Source of the DNA: Cryobacterium shii
GTDB taxonomy: Bacteria; Actinomycetota; Actinomycetes; Actinomycetales; Microbacteriaceae
Assembly: GCF_004402595.1 (NCBI RefSeq)
Contig: NZ_SOFY01000084.1
Span: 49,901 to 113,900, forward strand
DNA length: 64,000 bases
Reading direction: 5' to 3'
The notes under the pieces were generated by a model. That model was not told the origin of the DNA, did not search any database, and saw nothing but the letters and a program-made list of their open reading frames with translations. This document shows, piece by piece, positions 45,447 to 55,596 of this stretch. How positions within the stretch are numbered: the stretch's first letter is position 1; every line of letters starts with the position of its first letter. The position numbers and the translations under genes are program-made.

Positions 45447-46688
45447 TCACAGCAGGGTGTCGCCGATGAAGCCGTCGGCCGCGCAGCCGGGCGGAATGGC
45501 GAACACGGCCGAGCCGATCGGGGTGATCCACTGGTTCAGCAGGTCGAGGGTGTCCAAGCGCTGCTGGATCGGCACGAATTGCGCGTCAACGTCCGCCTGG
45601 AAGGACACGAAGAGGAGCCCGGAATTGGAGACGGCGGTTCCGGTGGGGGTGTCGTCGTAGTTGTACCCTCGGCGATGGATGCGCTGGCTCCTGTCCTCCG
45701 ACCGGGCCCGACGCAGGTGGGAGTATTCGGGGATCACCGGGAACCCGAGCGCGGTGGTCGCCGCGAAATCGGGCACGTCCTTCTCCCTGGTTCCCGTCAG
45801 CGGCGCTCCGGTGGCGAGCGTGCGCCCGACCGCGGACTCACGTCCGGACCGGTCGAGCTTGTCCCACTTGTCGAGGTCCATGCTGATCCGGCGCAGCACG
45901 AAGCCGGTGCCGCCCGTGAGCCAGGCGGGGTTGTCGGCCGGGCCCCAGACCAGGGCGCTGAAGTCGTCCGTGCCGACCACGGGGTTCGCCGTGCCGTCGA
46001 CCTGGCCGAACAGATTGCGCATGGTCGTGCCGGGCTTCTCCGAGCCGGCTGAGCGGCGGAATCCCGGCTGCACCCAGTGCACGCTCGCGAAGGAGCGCAC
46101 GTCCTTGAGCAGCATCCGGGTGGCGTGGGCGATCGTCATCGGATCGTCGGCGGCGATCTGCAGCAGCAGGTCGCCGCCGGTCCAGGCCGGCTCGAGCCGG
46201 TCGACCGTGAACGCGGGCAGTGGTTTCAGCCAGCCGGGGGCGGTCCCGGCGGCCCGGGCCACCAAGGCGGCCCCGAAGCCGAAAGTGACCGTGAGCCGGG
46301 CTGGAACGACGGCCAGTTCGGGTTCGGAGTCGGCCAGGGCGGCGTCCCCCTGGGTCAGGCGGGCCGCATCGTCGGTGAGGATGCGCATCATCCGCCGCAG
46401 CCCCGCGCGATCGACCCCGTCTCGGAGGACCAGGGCGACGAAGCTGGCGTGCGCCTGCGGGGCGGTGTCCACGCCCGCCTGGTGCGCGCCGAAGAACGGC
46501 ACGGTGTCCGACCCGCTGACCATCGGCTCGGCCGTGCGCGCCGGAGCGGCGGCGCCGGCCTTGACGGCGAGGTCGAGGGCGACGGCACCGGCCGCGCCGA
46601 TGCCGGCGGCGGCACCACCCAGGAGGAGGTGCCGCCGGCTCAGGCGCCGACGCGCCGGGTCGGGCTGTTCCTGCCGTCCGTCACTCAC
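45447..46688 (-). CDS. Tat-exported Dyp-type heme peroxidase (EfeB-like)
   Basis: 413 residues: twin-arginine signal (RRLSRRHLLLGG), ferredoxin-like repeats, VDGTANP with GTDDFSALVW, the GGTGFVLRRISMDLDKWDKL segment and the heme-pocket end RIHRRGYNYDD. EfeB usually sits with efeUO for ferrous iron uptake. Here its neighbours are PCuAC and CopC, so a link to copper delivery or heme enzymes outside the membrane is suggested. Overlaps the PCuAC stop by 4 bases. Confidence 0.9.
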   Translation of the reverse strand: MSDGRQEQPDPARRRLSRRHLLLGGAAAGIGAAGAVALDLAVKAGAAAPARTAEPMVSGSDTVPFFGAHQAGVDTAPQAHASFVALVLRDGVDRAGLRRMMRILTDDAARLTQGDAALADSEPELAVVPARLTVTFGFGAALVARAAGTAPGWLKPLPAFTVDRLEPAWTGGDLLLQIAADDPMTIAHATRMLLKDVRSFASVHWVQPGFRRSAGSEKPGTTMRNLFGQVDGTANPVVGTDDFSALVWGPADNPAWLTGGTGFVLRRISMDLDKWDKLDRSGRESAVGRTLATGAPLTGTREKDVPDFAATTALGFPVIPEYSHLRRARSEDRSQRIHRRGYNYDDTPTGTAVSNSGLLFVSFQADVDAQFVPIQQRLDTLDLLNQWITPIGSAVFAIPPGCAADGFIGDTLL

Positions 46689-47209
46689 TTGGCGTTGCCA
46701 CCCTCATAGGTCTCGTTCGCGCCCGTGTAGTCCTTGACCGGGGCCGTGAAGACGAAGCTCGAGCCGTCGGACAGGTTGAGCGTGACGGTGACGTCGTCGC
46801 CGGCCGCGAGGGGGGCGGCGAGCCCCATGAACATGATGTGGTTGCCGCCGGGCGCGAGCTCGATCGAACCGCCGGCGGGAATGACGAAGCCGTCCTCCTT
46901 CTTCTGCATGATCATGTCGCCGGCGTCGTTGGCGACGGTCTCGTGCAGTTCGAGCATGGGTGCCGCCGGTGACCCGGCGGAGGTGACGGTGACGTCCTCC
47001 GCCCCGGAGTTCTCGAGCAGCCCGAAGGCGCCGGACATGCCGCTGTCTGCGGCCTTGACCCAGGCATCCGTCATGGTCAGGGAGCTTCCCTCCGGCGTCG
47101 TGTCGGCTGCCGGCGCCGGCGTCTCGGCCGTGCCGGCGCAGCCCGAGAGGGTGAGCAGCAACGCGGCGGCGGCAACGACGAGACGGGTGGGGGTGGAGGT
47201 GATCTTCAT
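46685..47209 (-). CDS. PCuAC-type copper chaperone lipoprotein
   Basis: 174 residues with a lipobox (LTLSGC, about residue 24) and the PCuAC domain: DAWVKAADSGMSGAFG, LELHETV, MIMQKK and GGNHIMFMGL. This gives the H(M)x10Mx21HxM-type Cu(I) site. It loads copper into oxidase subunit CoxB in relatives. ATG 47209 is chosen; upstream sequence in frame lacks family similarity. Ends overlapping the DyP start. Confidence 0.9.
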   Translation of the reverse strand: MKITSTPTRLVVAAAALLLTLSGCAGTAETPAPAADTTPEGSSLTMTDAWVKAADSGMSGAFGLLENSGAEDVTVTSAGSPAAPMLELHETVANDAGDMIMQKKEDGFVIPAGGSIELAPGGNHIMFMGLAAPLAAGDDVTVTLNLSDGSSFVFTAPVKDYTGANETYEGGNAK

Positions 47210-47259
47210 GAGTGGTTCTCCTGGTGTGGAAACAAGCCGATGGGAAGGGTGATGTGTTG

Positions 47260-47295
47260 CAGGTGTTTCAGGTGTTTCAGGTGTTTCAGGTGTTT
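47260..47295. repeat. 9-bp tandem repeat across the copC stop
   Basis: Four exact CAGGTGTTT copies. Read in the copC frame on the minus strand, each unit encodes Asn-Thr-stop, so three in-frame stops occur in a row. Copy number can change without altering CopC. Confidence 0.92.
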
Positions 47296-47879
47296 TTGCG
47301 GCGTTTGGCGCGCCAGGCGGCGAACAGGGCGAAGGCGGCGAGGCCGCCGCCGGCCCCGATGAGTCCGACCGCGATGAGCGGGAGGCCCGCAGCATCCGAC
47401 TGGTCGGCGTCGGCGTCGGACGCAGCGCCGGGGCCGGTCGACGGGTTCGGGGCCGCGGTCGCGCCCGCGCCCGGCTCGGACGGCGCCGCCGTTCCGATCG
47501 AGAAGGCGAACGCCCCCGACACCGGATGCCCGTCCGCCGACACGACCCGCCAGCGCACCTGGTAGGCGCCGTCCTTCATCCCCGCCGCGAGTGCCTGCGT
47601 GGCCTCCGGCCCGTCGAGGCGCATCTCGCCCTCGGCCCAGTTGCGGTCCTCGCTGTCGACGACCAGCACGATCGCACCGATCTCGAGGATCTCGTCGGTG
47701 AAGCGGATGGTGACCGTCGATGGCGCGACGTCGAGGCGTTCCCCGTCGGCCGGGACGGTCGACTGGACCTGGTCGTGAGCGGTCGCCGCCGGCGCCGCCG
47801 GGCTGAAAACGGAGAGGGCGATCACGATCAGGGTGAGAAATACCGCCGTTGCCGGGCGTCGTCGGGGGGCGTGCGTCAT
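47286..47879 (-). CDS. CopC-domain copper resistance protein with C-terminal anchor
   Basis: 197 residues: signal peptide (cut near ATA-HDQ, so His is the mature N-terminal copper ligand), CopC beta-sandwich (VAPSTVTIRFTDEI to SADGHPVSGAFAFSI with the second His), Ala/Pro linker and a membrane helix (about 165-188) with basic end. The N-terminal His plus DGHP fits the Cu(II) site of CopC. Upstream of PCuAC in the same direction. Confidence 0.9.
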   Translation of the reverse strand: MTHAPRRRPATAVFLTLIVIALSVFSPAAPAATAHDQVQSTVPADGERLDVAPSTVTIRFTDEILEIGAIVLVVDSEDRNWAEGEMRLDGPEATQALAAGMKDGAYQVRWRVVSADGHPVSGAFAFSIGTAAPSEPGAGATAAPNPSTGPGAASDADADQSDAAGLPLIAVGLIGAGGGLAAFALFAAWRAKRRKNT

Positions 47880-47981
47880 CGAATTACTCCGGTCGTCGAG
47901 GTGGGTGCGTGAAGGCGCGCGTGAACGCCGGGACCACACCGGGTCGCGAACGGGGTCGTTCGAGTCAGGCCGAGCGGCGGG

Positions 47982-48602
47982 TCAGGGATTCAGGGCGCGG
48001 GCCGGCGGGCCGCGCCGCAGCACGCTCCCGAGCAGCACGCCGAGGTCGGCCGGCACGAAGACTCCGCCGAAGCCGGGTCGCACGGTCGCGGCATCCGTCT
48101 GGATCGCGACCGGCGCGAGGGTCCGGATCAGGACCCGGGTCAGGTGGTTCGTGGCTTCGGCGAGGAGCGCCCAGAAGGTCTTCTCGCCGCGGTAGAGCGC
48201 CACGATCGTGACGAGGGCGGCCAGGCCGTGCCCCACCCACATCCAGGCGCTGTCGGGCAGGATGCCCTCGGCGGCCATCAGAGGCCGGGCCGCGGCGTCG
48301 GCGGCCACGGTCACGGCGCCGTGGTGGTGGGAGCTCGTCATGGTCATGCCGGAGGTGCCGCCGAGTCCGAACAGCACGTGCAGCAGCAGCTGGCTGACGC
48401 CGACGGACAGTGTGAGGCGCAGCAGGGACAGGCTCTTGCCGGCCAGGAACACCGACGCCATGCCGGCGAAGGCGAGGGCGAGGGCGGCACTGAGCAGGCC
48501 GGGCGCGTTCCCGCCCGCCGCGACGTGGGACAGGGCGGCGACGAGAACGGCGACGGATGCCGTGAGCCAGCCACGGACGAATCTCGCCCATCTGGTCGTC
48601 AT
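47982..48602 (-). CDS. multi-pass membrane protein of the CopC locus, unknown
   Basis: 206 residues, five or six membrane helices, with a His/Met segment SGMTMTSSHHHG between helices that suggests metal contact. No named family recognised. It precedes copC, PCuAC and dyp in the same direction, so it probably belongs to this copper unit. Its frame stays open through the strongly biased sequence. Confidence 0.7.
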   Translation of the reverse strand: MTTRWARFVRGWLTASVAVLVAALSHVAAGGNAPGLLSAALALAFAGMASVFLAGKSLSLLRLTLSVGVSQLLLHVLFGLGGTSGMTMTSSHHHGAVTVAADAAARPLMAAEGILPDSAWMWVGHGLAALVTIVALYRGEKTFWALLAEATNHLTRVLIRTLAPVAIQTDAATVRPGFGGVFVPADLGVLLGSVLRRGPPARALNP

Positions 48603-48675
48603 GGCTCTCCCTCGGCGGACCCGCTCGGGTTCGGCTCCTGTCTGAACACTACAGCGCCGACCCGAGCACGTTTGA

Positions 48676-50049
48676 TCAGAGCGCGTTGACCGCGCTCAGC
48701 ATCTTCGTCAGGGAGTCCTTCGCGTCGCCGAACAGCAGCGTGGTCTTCGGGTCGAACAGCAGTTCGTTCTCGATCCCCGCGAAGCCGGGGCGCATGGACC
48801 GCTTGAGGAACACGACCTGCCGGGCCTCGCCGACATCCAGGATCGGCATGCCGTAGATGGGTGAGCCGGGCGAGGTCTTCGCCGCGGGGTTGACCACGTC
48901 GTTGGCGCCGACGACGAGGGCGACATCCGTGTTCTTGAACTCCGGGTTGACCTCGGCCATCTCCTTGAGCGACTCGTAGGGCACGTTCGCCTCGGCCAGC
49001 AGCACGTTCATGTGCCCGGGCATCCGGCCGGCCACCGGGTGGATGGCGAAGACCACCTCGACGCCGCGCGCCTCGAGGGTGGTGGCGAGCTCGGCGATGG
49101 TGTGCTGGCCCTGCGCGACGGCCAGGCCGTAGCCGGGCACGATGACCACGCGCTGGGCGTAGTTGAGCAGCACCGCGACGTCTTCGGGGTTCGAGCTGCG
49201 CACCGGCCGGTCGCTCTGCGCGGTCGATCCGGCGGTCGAGCCGCCCTTGAAGGCACCGAACAGGATGCCGCTCACGCCGCGGCCCATGGCGGAGGCCATG
49301 GCGCGGGTCAGGATCGTTCCGCTGGCGCCGACGAGGGTGCCGGCCACGACGAGCAGCAGGTTGCCCAGCACGATGCCGGAAGCCGCGACTGCCAGCCCGG
49401 TGAAGGCGTTCAGTAGGGAGATCACGATCGGCACGTCCGCACCGCCGACCGGCAGCACCAGGAGCGCGCCGACCAGGAGTCCCAGGAGAAGGAGTGCGAT
49501 GGCCCATCCGGTCGCGCCCGTCGCGACGACGAAGCCGCCGGCCACGAGAGCCGCCAGAACGATGGCACCCATCACGACGGCGAGGCCGGGGAAGATGAGC
49601 GGCCGCGAGCTGATCAGGCCCTGCAGTTTGCCGACCGTGACGGCCGAGCCGGAGAAGGAGACCGCGCCGACGAGCATGGTGAACACCACGGCGACCTTGA
49701 CCCAGGGGCCCTCGCTGTTGCCGAGTTCGAGCACCGCGACGAGCGCCGCGGCGCCGCCGCCGACCCCGTTAAACAGGGCGACCAGCTGGGGCATCTGCGT
49801 CATCTCCACGCGCCGAGAGATCGGGGCGGCGATCGCCGAGCCGACCGCGATGGCGATCAGGATGGCCGGGATGTTGTCGAGCCGGGCCGACAGGAAGACG
49901 GTGATCACGGCGAGGAGCGCACCGGCGGCACCGATCAGGTTGCCGCGGCGGGCGGTCTTCGGCGAGGAGAGCCCCTTGAGGGCGAGGATGAAGCAGACCG
50001 CGGCGATCAGGTAGAGGATGCTGGTCCACTCCGGCGAGAGAAGGCTCAT
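48676..50049 (-). CDS. pntB: NAD(P) transhydrogenase subunit beta
   Basis: 457 residues: eight or nine membrane helices followed by the NADP-binding dIII domain (IVPGYGLAVAQGQHTI, HPVAGRMPGHMNVLLAEA, VGANDVVNPAA). Proton-driven hydride transfer from NADH to NADP+. Overlaps the alpha-2 subunit stop by 4 bases. Confidence 0.95.
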   Translation of the reverse strand: MSLLSPEWTSILYLIAAVCFILALKGLSSPKTARRGNLIGAAGALLAVITVFLSARLDNIPAILIAIAVGSAIAAPISRRVEMTQMPQLVALFNGVGGGAAALVAVLELGNSEGPWVKVAVVFTMLVGAVSFSGSAVTVGKLQGLISSRPLIFPGLAVVMGAIVLAALVAGGFVVATGATGWAIALLLLGLLVGALLVLPVGGADVPIVISLLNAFTGLAVAASGIVLGNLLLVVAGTLVGASGTILTRAMASAMGRGVSGILFGAFKGGSTAGSTAQSDRPVRSSNPEDVAVLLNYAQRVVIVPGYGLAVAQGQHTIAELATTLEARGVEVVFAIHPVAGRMPGHMNVLLAEANVPYESLKEMAEVNPEFKNTDVALVVGANDVVNPAAKTSPGSPIYGMPILDVGEARQVVFLKRSMRPGFAGIENELLFDPKTTLLFGDAKDSLTKMLSAVNAL

Positions 50050-50357
50050 TTCGTGGCATCCTTCGTGTCGGCGCCGGCCGGTTTGCGCGGCGCGAACATT
50101 TTGAGCATCCGGTCGGTGACGACGAAGCCGCCGACCAGGTTGGCGGTGGCCAGAACCACGGCGATTAGAGCGACCGTCAGGAGCCAGAGGTTGAGGGTCT
50201 GGCCGGCGACCGTGATGGCGCCGATCAGGATGATGCCGTGGATCGCGTTGGCGCCACTCATCAGGGGGGTGTGCAGGGTGCTGGACACCTTCGAGACGAC
50301 CTCGAAGCCGACGAAGACCGCCAAGACGACGACTGTCAGCAAAGTGATCGGATCCAT
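50046..50357 (-). CDS. pntAb: NAD(P) transhydrogenase subunit alpha part 2
   Basis: 103 residues, three membrane helices (LLTVVVLAVFVGFEVV, NAIHGIILIGAITVAG, MLKMF end): the membrane half of the alpha subunit encoded separately. It shares one base with the pntAa stop. Confidence 0.93.
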   Translation of the reverse strand: MDPITLLTVVVLAVFVGFEVVSKVSSTLHTPLMSGANAIHGIILIGAITVAGQTLNLWLLTVALIAVVLATANLVGGFVVTDRMLKMFAPRKPAGADTKDATK

Positions 50358-51511
50358 CAGTGTTGTTCTCCTGTCAGGGCCGTGGCCGTCGGCTCGTGCC
50401 GGATCGTGCCGCCGTGCGTCAGGCAGGCCCCGGCAACGACCTCGTCCGTGAAATCGGGGGAGACCGTGCCGCTTTCGGTCATCAGGGCGAGCAGGTTGGC
50501 CACGTTCTTGGCGAAGAGCCGGGACGCGTCGGCGGGCATCGTCGAGGGTGCGTCCTTCATTCCGACCAGGGTGACGGTGCCGTCCCCGGTGCGGGTGGTC
50601 ACCTGGGTGTCCCGCCCCGCGACGACGCCCTCGACGTTGCCGCCGGTCTCGGCGGCAAGGTCGATCACGACCGAGCCCATCCGCATGGCCGTGACCATGT
50701 CCTGCGTCACGAGCAGCGGGGCCGGGCGGCCCGGGATGGCGGCCGTGGTGATCAGCACGTCGGCGGCGGCCACGTGGGGCGCCAGCAGTTCCCGCTGTCG
50801 CACCGACCGATCCTCGCTGAGTTCGCGGGCGTACCCGCCGGTGCCTTCCACGGCGTCCAGGTCGAGGGTGATGAAGGTTCCGCCCATCGAGGTCACCTCG
50901 TCCGCCGAGGCCGGGCGCACGTCGTACGCGGAGACCCGGGCGCCAAGGCGCTTGGCCGTGGCGATGGCCTGCAGGCCGGCGACGCCCGCGCCCAGCACGA
51001 GCACGCGCGCCGGCGGGATCGTGCCGGCGGCGGTCATGTAGAGCGGGAAGAATCGGGGGAAGCGGATGGCCGCCTCGAGCACCACGCGGTAGCCGGAGAC
51101 GAGGGCCTGGGAGGTCAGGGCGTCCATCGACTGGGCGCGGGAGATGCGCGGCACCAGCTCGAGGGCGAACGAGGTGACGCCCGCGGTGGCCAGTGCGGCG
51201 ACGGTGGGAAGCTCGGAGGCGGGGGAGGCCAGGCCGATCGTGATCGTGCCGGAACGGAGGCCGCCGACGAGGTCGGGGCTGAGGGGGCGCACGTGGCAGA
51301 ACACGTCGAGCTCGCCGAGGCCCAGTTCGGGAACGACGGTGGCGCCGGCATCCGTGTACGAGCCATCGGGATGCCCGGATTCGGAGCCCGCACCGGACTC
51401 GACCAGAACCTCGAGTCCGAGGGCCGTGAGCTGGGTCACCGTCTCGGGGGTGGCCGCGACGCGGCGCTCACCCTGCAGACGTTCTCGCCTGATGCCAACC
51501 TTCACGCGCAT
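50357..51511 (-). CDS. pntAa: NAD(P) transhydrogenase subunit alpha part 1
   Basis: 384 residues: alanine-dehydrogenase-like N-terminal domain (GIRRERLQGERRVAATPETV) and NAD-binding domain (RVLVLGAGVAGLQAIATAKRLGA, YDVRP). Cytoplasmic NADH-binding dI part. First gene of the pntAa-pntAb-pntB operon. Confidence 0.94.
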   Translation of the reverse strand: MRVKVGIRRERLQGERRVAATPETVTQLTALGLEVLVESGAGSESGHPDGSYTDAGATVVPELGLGELDVFCHVRPLSPDLVGGLRSGTITIGLASPASELPTVAALATAGVTSFALELVPRISRAQSMDALTSQALVSGYRVVLEAAIRFPRFFPLYMTAAGTIPPARVLVLGAGVAGLQAIATAKRLGARVSAYDVRPASADEVTSMGGTFITLDLDAVEGTGGYARELSEDRSVRQRELLAPHVAAADVLITTAAIPGRPAPLLVTQDMVTAMRMGSVVIDLAAETGGNVEGVVAGRDTQVTTRTGDGTVTLVGMKDAPSTMPADASRLFAKNVANLLALMTESGTVSPDFTDEVVAGACLTHGGTIRHEPTATALTGEQH

Positions 51512-51663
51512 GTCTCCTTAGCGGCGGACGCGAGAGCGAGAACGGATCGATCCGAACTGGGGCGGCACTTGCATCTTCCGTTCGTAGCGTAGCGGTGATC
51601 ACTTGCCGGCCGGAGAATATGACCGGCGGCAGAATCGATCCGGCCCGTGGCCGAATGGGCCTG

Positions 51664-53055
<1,392 letters not shown>

Positions 53056-53441
53056 TCGTGCCTCCTTCTGCTCGTGGTGCTGGTCTATCAGGGCCCACTG
53101 ACACCGACTGCCGGCACCCCTCGCACACCTCGATTGTGGCCGCCTGCCCACCCTACGTACCCGGTTCGGCCGCTCCAAAACGGGCTGTGGATAACCCTGT
53201 GGAGAATCTGGGCGAAACGCCGCGTGTCTTGTGCACAACCTGTGCACTGTCCTGTGGAAAACTTAAGATTTTCCCGTAAAAAATGCATTTTGATCAGGCT
53301 TTTATACTATTCACAGCTCTGTGGGAAAACTAATCTAAACAATGTGTTGAAGCTTCATGTGCTGTGAGCAAACCTGTGTACAAAGGCTCATTTTCAAGAT
53401 CTGAAATCACCCCTGAACAGGGTGAGCGGGACAGCTTAAAA
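53056..53441. other. AT-rich gap with a cluster of DnaA-box-like 9-mers
   Basis: No gene is seen between dnaB and the rplI terminator. From about 53180 to 53400 the sequence is markedly AT-rich. It contains one perfect DnaA box, TGTGGATAA (53186-53194), and near matches TGTGGAGAA (53198-53206), TTGTGCACAA (53229-53238), TGTGGAAAA (53253-53261) and TGTGGGAAA (53320-53328). It may be a DnaA-binding control site for dnaB or replication; too little for an origin call. Confidence 0.6.
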
Positions 53442-53484
53442 AGGTGTAGCGGCGGAGCTCCATTCGGAGCCCGCCGCTACACCT
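53442..53484 (-). terminator. terminator of the rpsF-ssb-rpsR-rplI operon
   Basis: A 14-bp GC-rich stem (53442-53455 with 53471-53484) with inner pairing, followed on the minus strand by a run of T. It lies 12 bases after the rplI stop. Confidence 0.92.
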
Positions 53485-53495
53485 CGAGGGTGATG

Positions 53496-53945
53496 CTATT
53501 TGGCGGCTACCACCAGCAGTGTGATGGTGGCGCTCAGTTCGTCGCGAAGACGAACCGTTGCCTGGTGCTCACCGGTCATCTTGATCGGGCTGAGCTCGAT
53601 CTTGCGCTTGTCGATGGCGCCGAGACCGGCTGCCGCCACTGCTTCGGCAACATCCGTGGTCTTGACGGAGCCGAACAGGCGTCCGCCTTCGCCGGCCTTG
53701 ACGACCAGCTTGACCTTGGTGTTCTCGAGTGCAGCCTTGAGTGCCTGTGCCTCTTCGAGGGTGGCGTGCTCGCGGGCGACGCGAGCAGCTTTGATCTGTT
53801 CGATCTGCTTCTCGCCACCGCGGGTCCAGGAGACAGCGAAGCCCTGGGGGTAGAGGTAGTTGCGGGCGTACCCGTTCTTGACCTCGACGATGTCACCGGG
53901 TGCACCGAGGCCGGAGACCTCGTGCGTCAGAATGATTTTTGACAT
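53496..53945 (-). CDS. rplI: 50S ribosomal protein L9
   Basis: 149 residues, the usual length: N-terminal [20 protein letters not shown] with [13 protein letters not shown], central helix, and C-terminal domain with [14 protein letters not shown]. Last gene of the S6 operon, 6 bases after rpsR. Confidence 0.97.
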   Translation of the reverse strand: MSKIILTHEVSGLGAPGDIVEVKNGYARNYLYPQGFAVSWTRGGEKQIEQIKAARVAREHATLEEAQALKAALENTKVKLVVKAGEGGRLFGSVKTTDVAEAVAAAGLGAIDKRKIELSPIKMTGEHQATVRLRDELSATITLLVVAAK

Positions 53946-53951
53946 GAGGTC

Positions 53952-54215
53952 CTACCTGCCTGAACCGGCGTAGGGGAGCAACGCCATTTCGCGAGCGTTC
54001 TTGACGGCGCGGGCGATGAGGCGCTGTTCCTGAACGGAAACACCGGTGATGCGACGGGCGCGGATCTTTCCACGCTCGGAGATGAACTTGCGAAGGGTGG
54101 GGACATCCTTGTAATCGATGACACCAACCCGGATGGACTTCGCGGGAGCGGCGTTCTTGCCACCCTTAGCTCCGCGGAGCGGCTTGCGGCGGTCGCCGCT
54201 CGACTTTCCAGCCAT
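53952..54215 (-). CDS. rpsR: 30S ribosomal protein S18
   Basis: 87 residues: [20 protein letters not shown] and [20 protein letters not shown] are the family core. No zinc Cys at the N-terminus. Located between ssb and rplI as usual. Confidence 0.97.
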   Translation of the reverse strand: MAGKSSGDRRKPLRGAKGGKNAAPAKSIRVGVIDYKDVPTLRKFISERGKIRARRITGVSVQEQRLIARAVKNAREMALLPYAGSGR

Positions 54216-54269
54216 GATTTCCTTACTTTCTTATGAAGTGTTTTTCAGCCGACTGCCCGGAGGCTCGGC

Positions 54270-54773
54270 TTAGAAGGGTGTCTCGTCGCTGAAGTTGCCC
54301 GGGGTGCTCCAGACATCTCCGCCGGTGTTCGCGGCGGGGGCGCTGGCGGCCCAGGGCTCGTCGTTCCCGGAGACGGCAGGTGCGCCGCCGCCACGGGGGG
54401 AGGACGATGACTGCGCTCGAGTGAGCTGAGCGGTGGCGTATTTCAGCGAAGGACCGATTTCATCGATCTCGAGCTCCATGCTCGTTCGCTTCTCGCCTTC
54501 CTTCGTCTCATACGAACGCTGCTTGAGACGCCCGGTAGCGATGACACGGGTACCCTTGGTCAGCGAACCAGCCACGTGCTCGGCGAATTCACGCCAAACG
54601 CTCGCGCGCAGGAAGAGCGACTCGCCATCTTTCCACTCACTCGTAGCGCGATCGAAATTGCGCGGAGTGGAAGCGATGGTGAAGTTGGCAACCGCCAGCC
54701 CGTTCTGCGTGTAACGCAGTTCCGGATCGCTGGTGAGGTTGCCCACCACGGTAATTACGGTCTCGCCGGCCAT
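54270..54773 (-). CDS. ssb: single-stranded DNA-binding protein
   Basis: 167 residues: OB fold ([46 protein letters not shown]), Gly/Ala-rich linker and acidic tip ending DETPF, which binds partner proteins (DDxPF-like). Three bases after rpsF. Confidence 0.96.
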   Translation of the reverse strand: MAGETVITVVGNLTSDPELRYTQNGLAVANFTIASTPRNFDRATSEWKDGESLFLRASVWREFAEHVAGSLTKGTRVIATGRLKQRSYETKEGEKRTSMELEIDEIGPSLKYATAQLTRAQSSSSPRGGGAPAVSGNDEPWAASAPAANTGGDVWSTPGNFSDETPF

Positions 54774-54776
54774 GGG

Positions 54777-55328
54777 CTACTTGTCGCTTGCCTTGTCGGC
54801 AGCAACGGGAGCCTCAGCCTCTGCCGCAGCAGGAGCGTCGGCGACCGGAGCTTCGACCTTGGCCGGAGCAGCCTTGACCGCTGCAGCAGCAACCGCCGAG
54901 GCGGGCTTTGCGGACGCGGCGACCTTGGCGGTCGGAGCGGCAGCGGCGGCTTCAGCCTTCGCAGCAATGACCTTCGGGTTGGCTGCCTTGCGGGCGGCCT
55001 TCTCGGCGGCAAGCTTGCTTGCGACGGCAACCTGGGCGATGCCTTCTTCTGCGCGAAGAACCTTTGTGCGCATGACGGCTTCCGACAGCTTCAGCTGGCG
55101 GTCGAGCTCGGCCGTGGCAGAAGCGTTCGCGGTGAAGTCGACGACGGCGTAGATGCCTTCTGACTTCTTGTTGATCTCGTAGGCGAGACGGCGGCGACCC
55201 CAAACGTCAACCTTGTCAATGGTTCCACCATCGTTGCGAACAACGTTGAGGAACTTGTCAAGGCTGGGAGCTACGGTGCGCTCATCGATCTCGGGATCGA
55301 GGATAACCATCAACTCGTACTGATGCAT
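54777..55328 (-). CDS. rpsF: 30S ribosomal protein S6 with long Ala/Lys-rich extension
   Basis: 183 residues. The first ~97 are normal S6 ([35 protein letters not shown]). Then about 85 residues of low-complexity Ala/Lys/Glu/Pro follow, rare for this family, which normally stops near 100. The frame and stop are clear and no second gene is hidden. First gene of the ssb-rpsR-rplI operon. Confidence 0.95.
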   Translation of the reverse strand: MHQYELMVILDPEIDERTVAPSLDKFLNVVRNDGGTIDKVDVWGRRRLAYEINKKSEGIYAVVDFTANASATAELDRQLKLSEAVMRTKVLRAEEGIAQVAVASKLAAEKAARKAANPKVIAAKAEAAAAAPTAKVAASAKPASAVAAAAVKAAPAKVEAPVADAPAAAEAEAPVAADKASDK

Positions 55329-55564
55329 GACTAACCCACCTCCTTCGGACTAAACGGCTGCAGAATCTCTGCAACAGGAGGGTTGTGCATGTGTCGAAAA
55401 CGGAGGCCGGGAATCCGGCGCGTAGACAACCTGCCAAGACTACCGGATGCCGCGGCGATCCGCCAGCGCTCCGGCGCGGCGCCCTCCGCGCCGACGCTCA
55501 TCGTTCCGGGAGAGTCGCCGAGTTCGACGTTTCCGGACGAGGTCGCCACGTGCGCCGGTCGAAC

Positions 55565-55586
55565 TCGACCGGAAGTGCCGAACTCG
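55565..55586 (+). repeat. 22-bp direct repeat, copy 1
   Basis: A 22-bp motif built on TCGACCGGAAGTG that recurs with 20 of 22 identities at 56744-56765 in the same orientation. The 55329-55596 gap also holds related inverted pieces near 55512-55550. Confidence 0.55.
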
Positions 55587-55596
55587 GTGCGGCGGC

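Noticed and set aside
53180..53400. Chromosomal origin of replication
   Set aside because: dnaA and dnaN are not adjacent and only one box is perfect, so it is reported as a DnaA-box cluster only.
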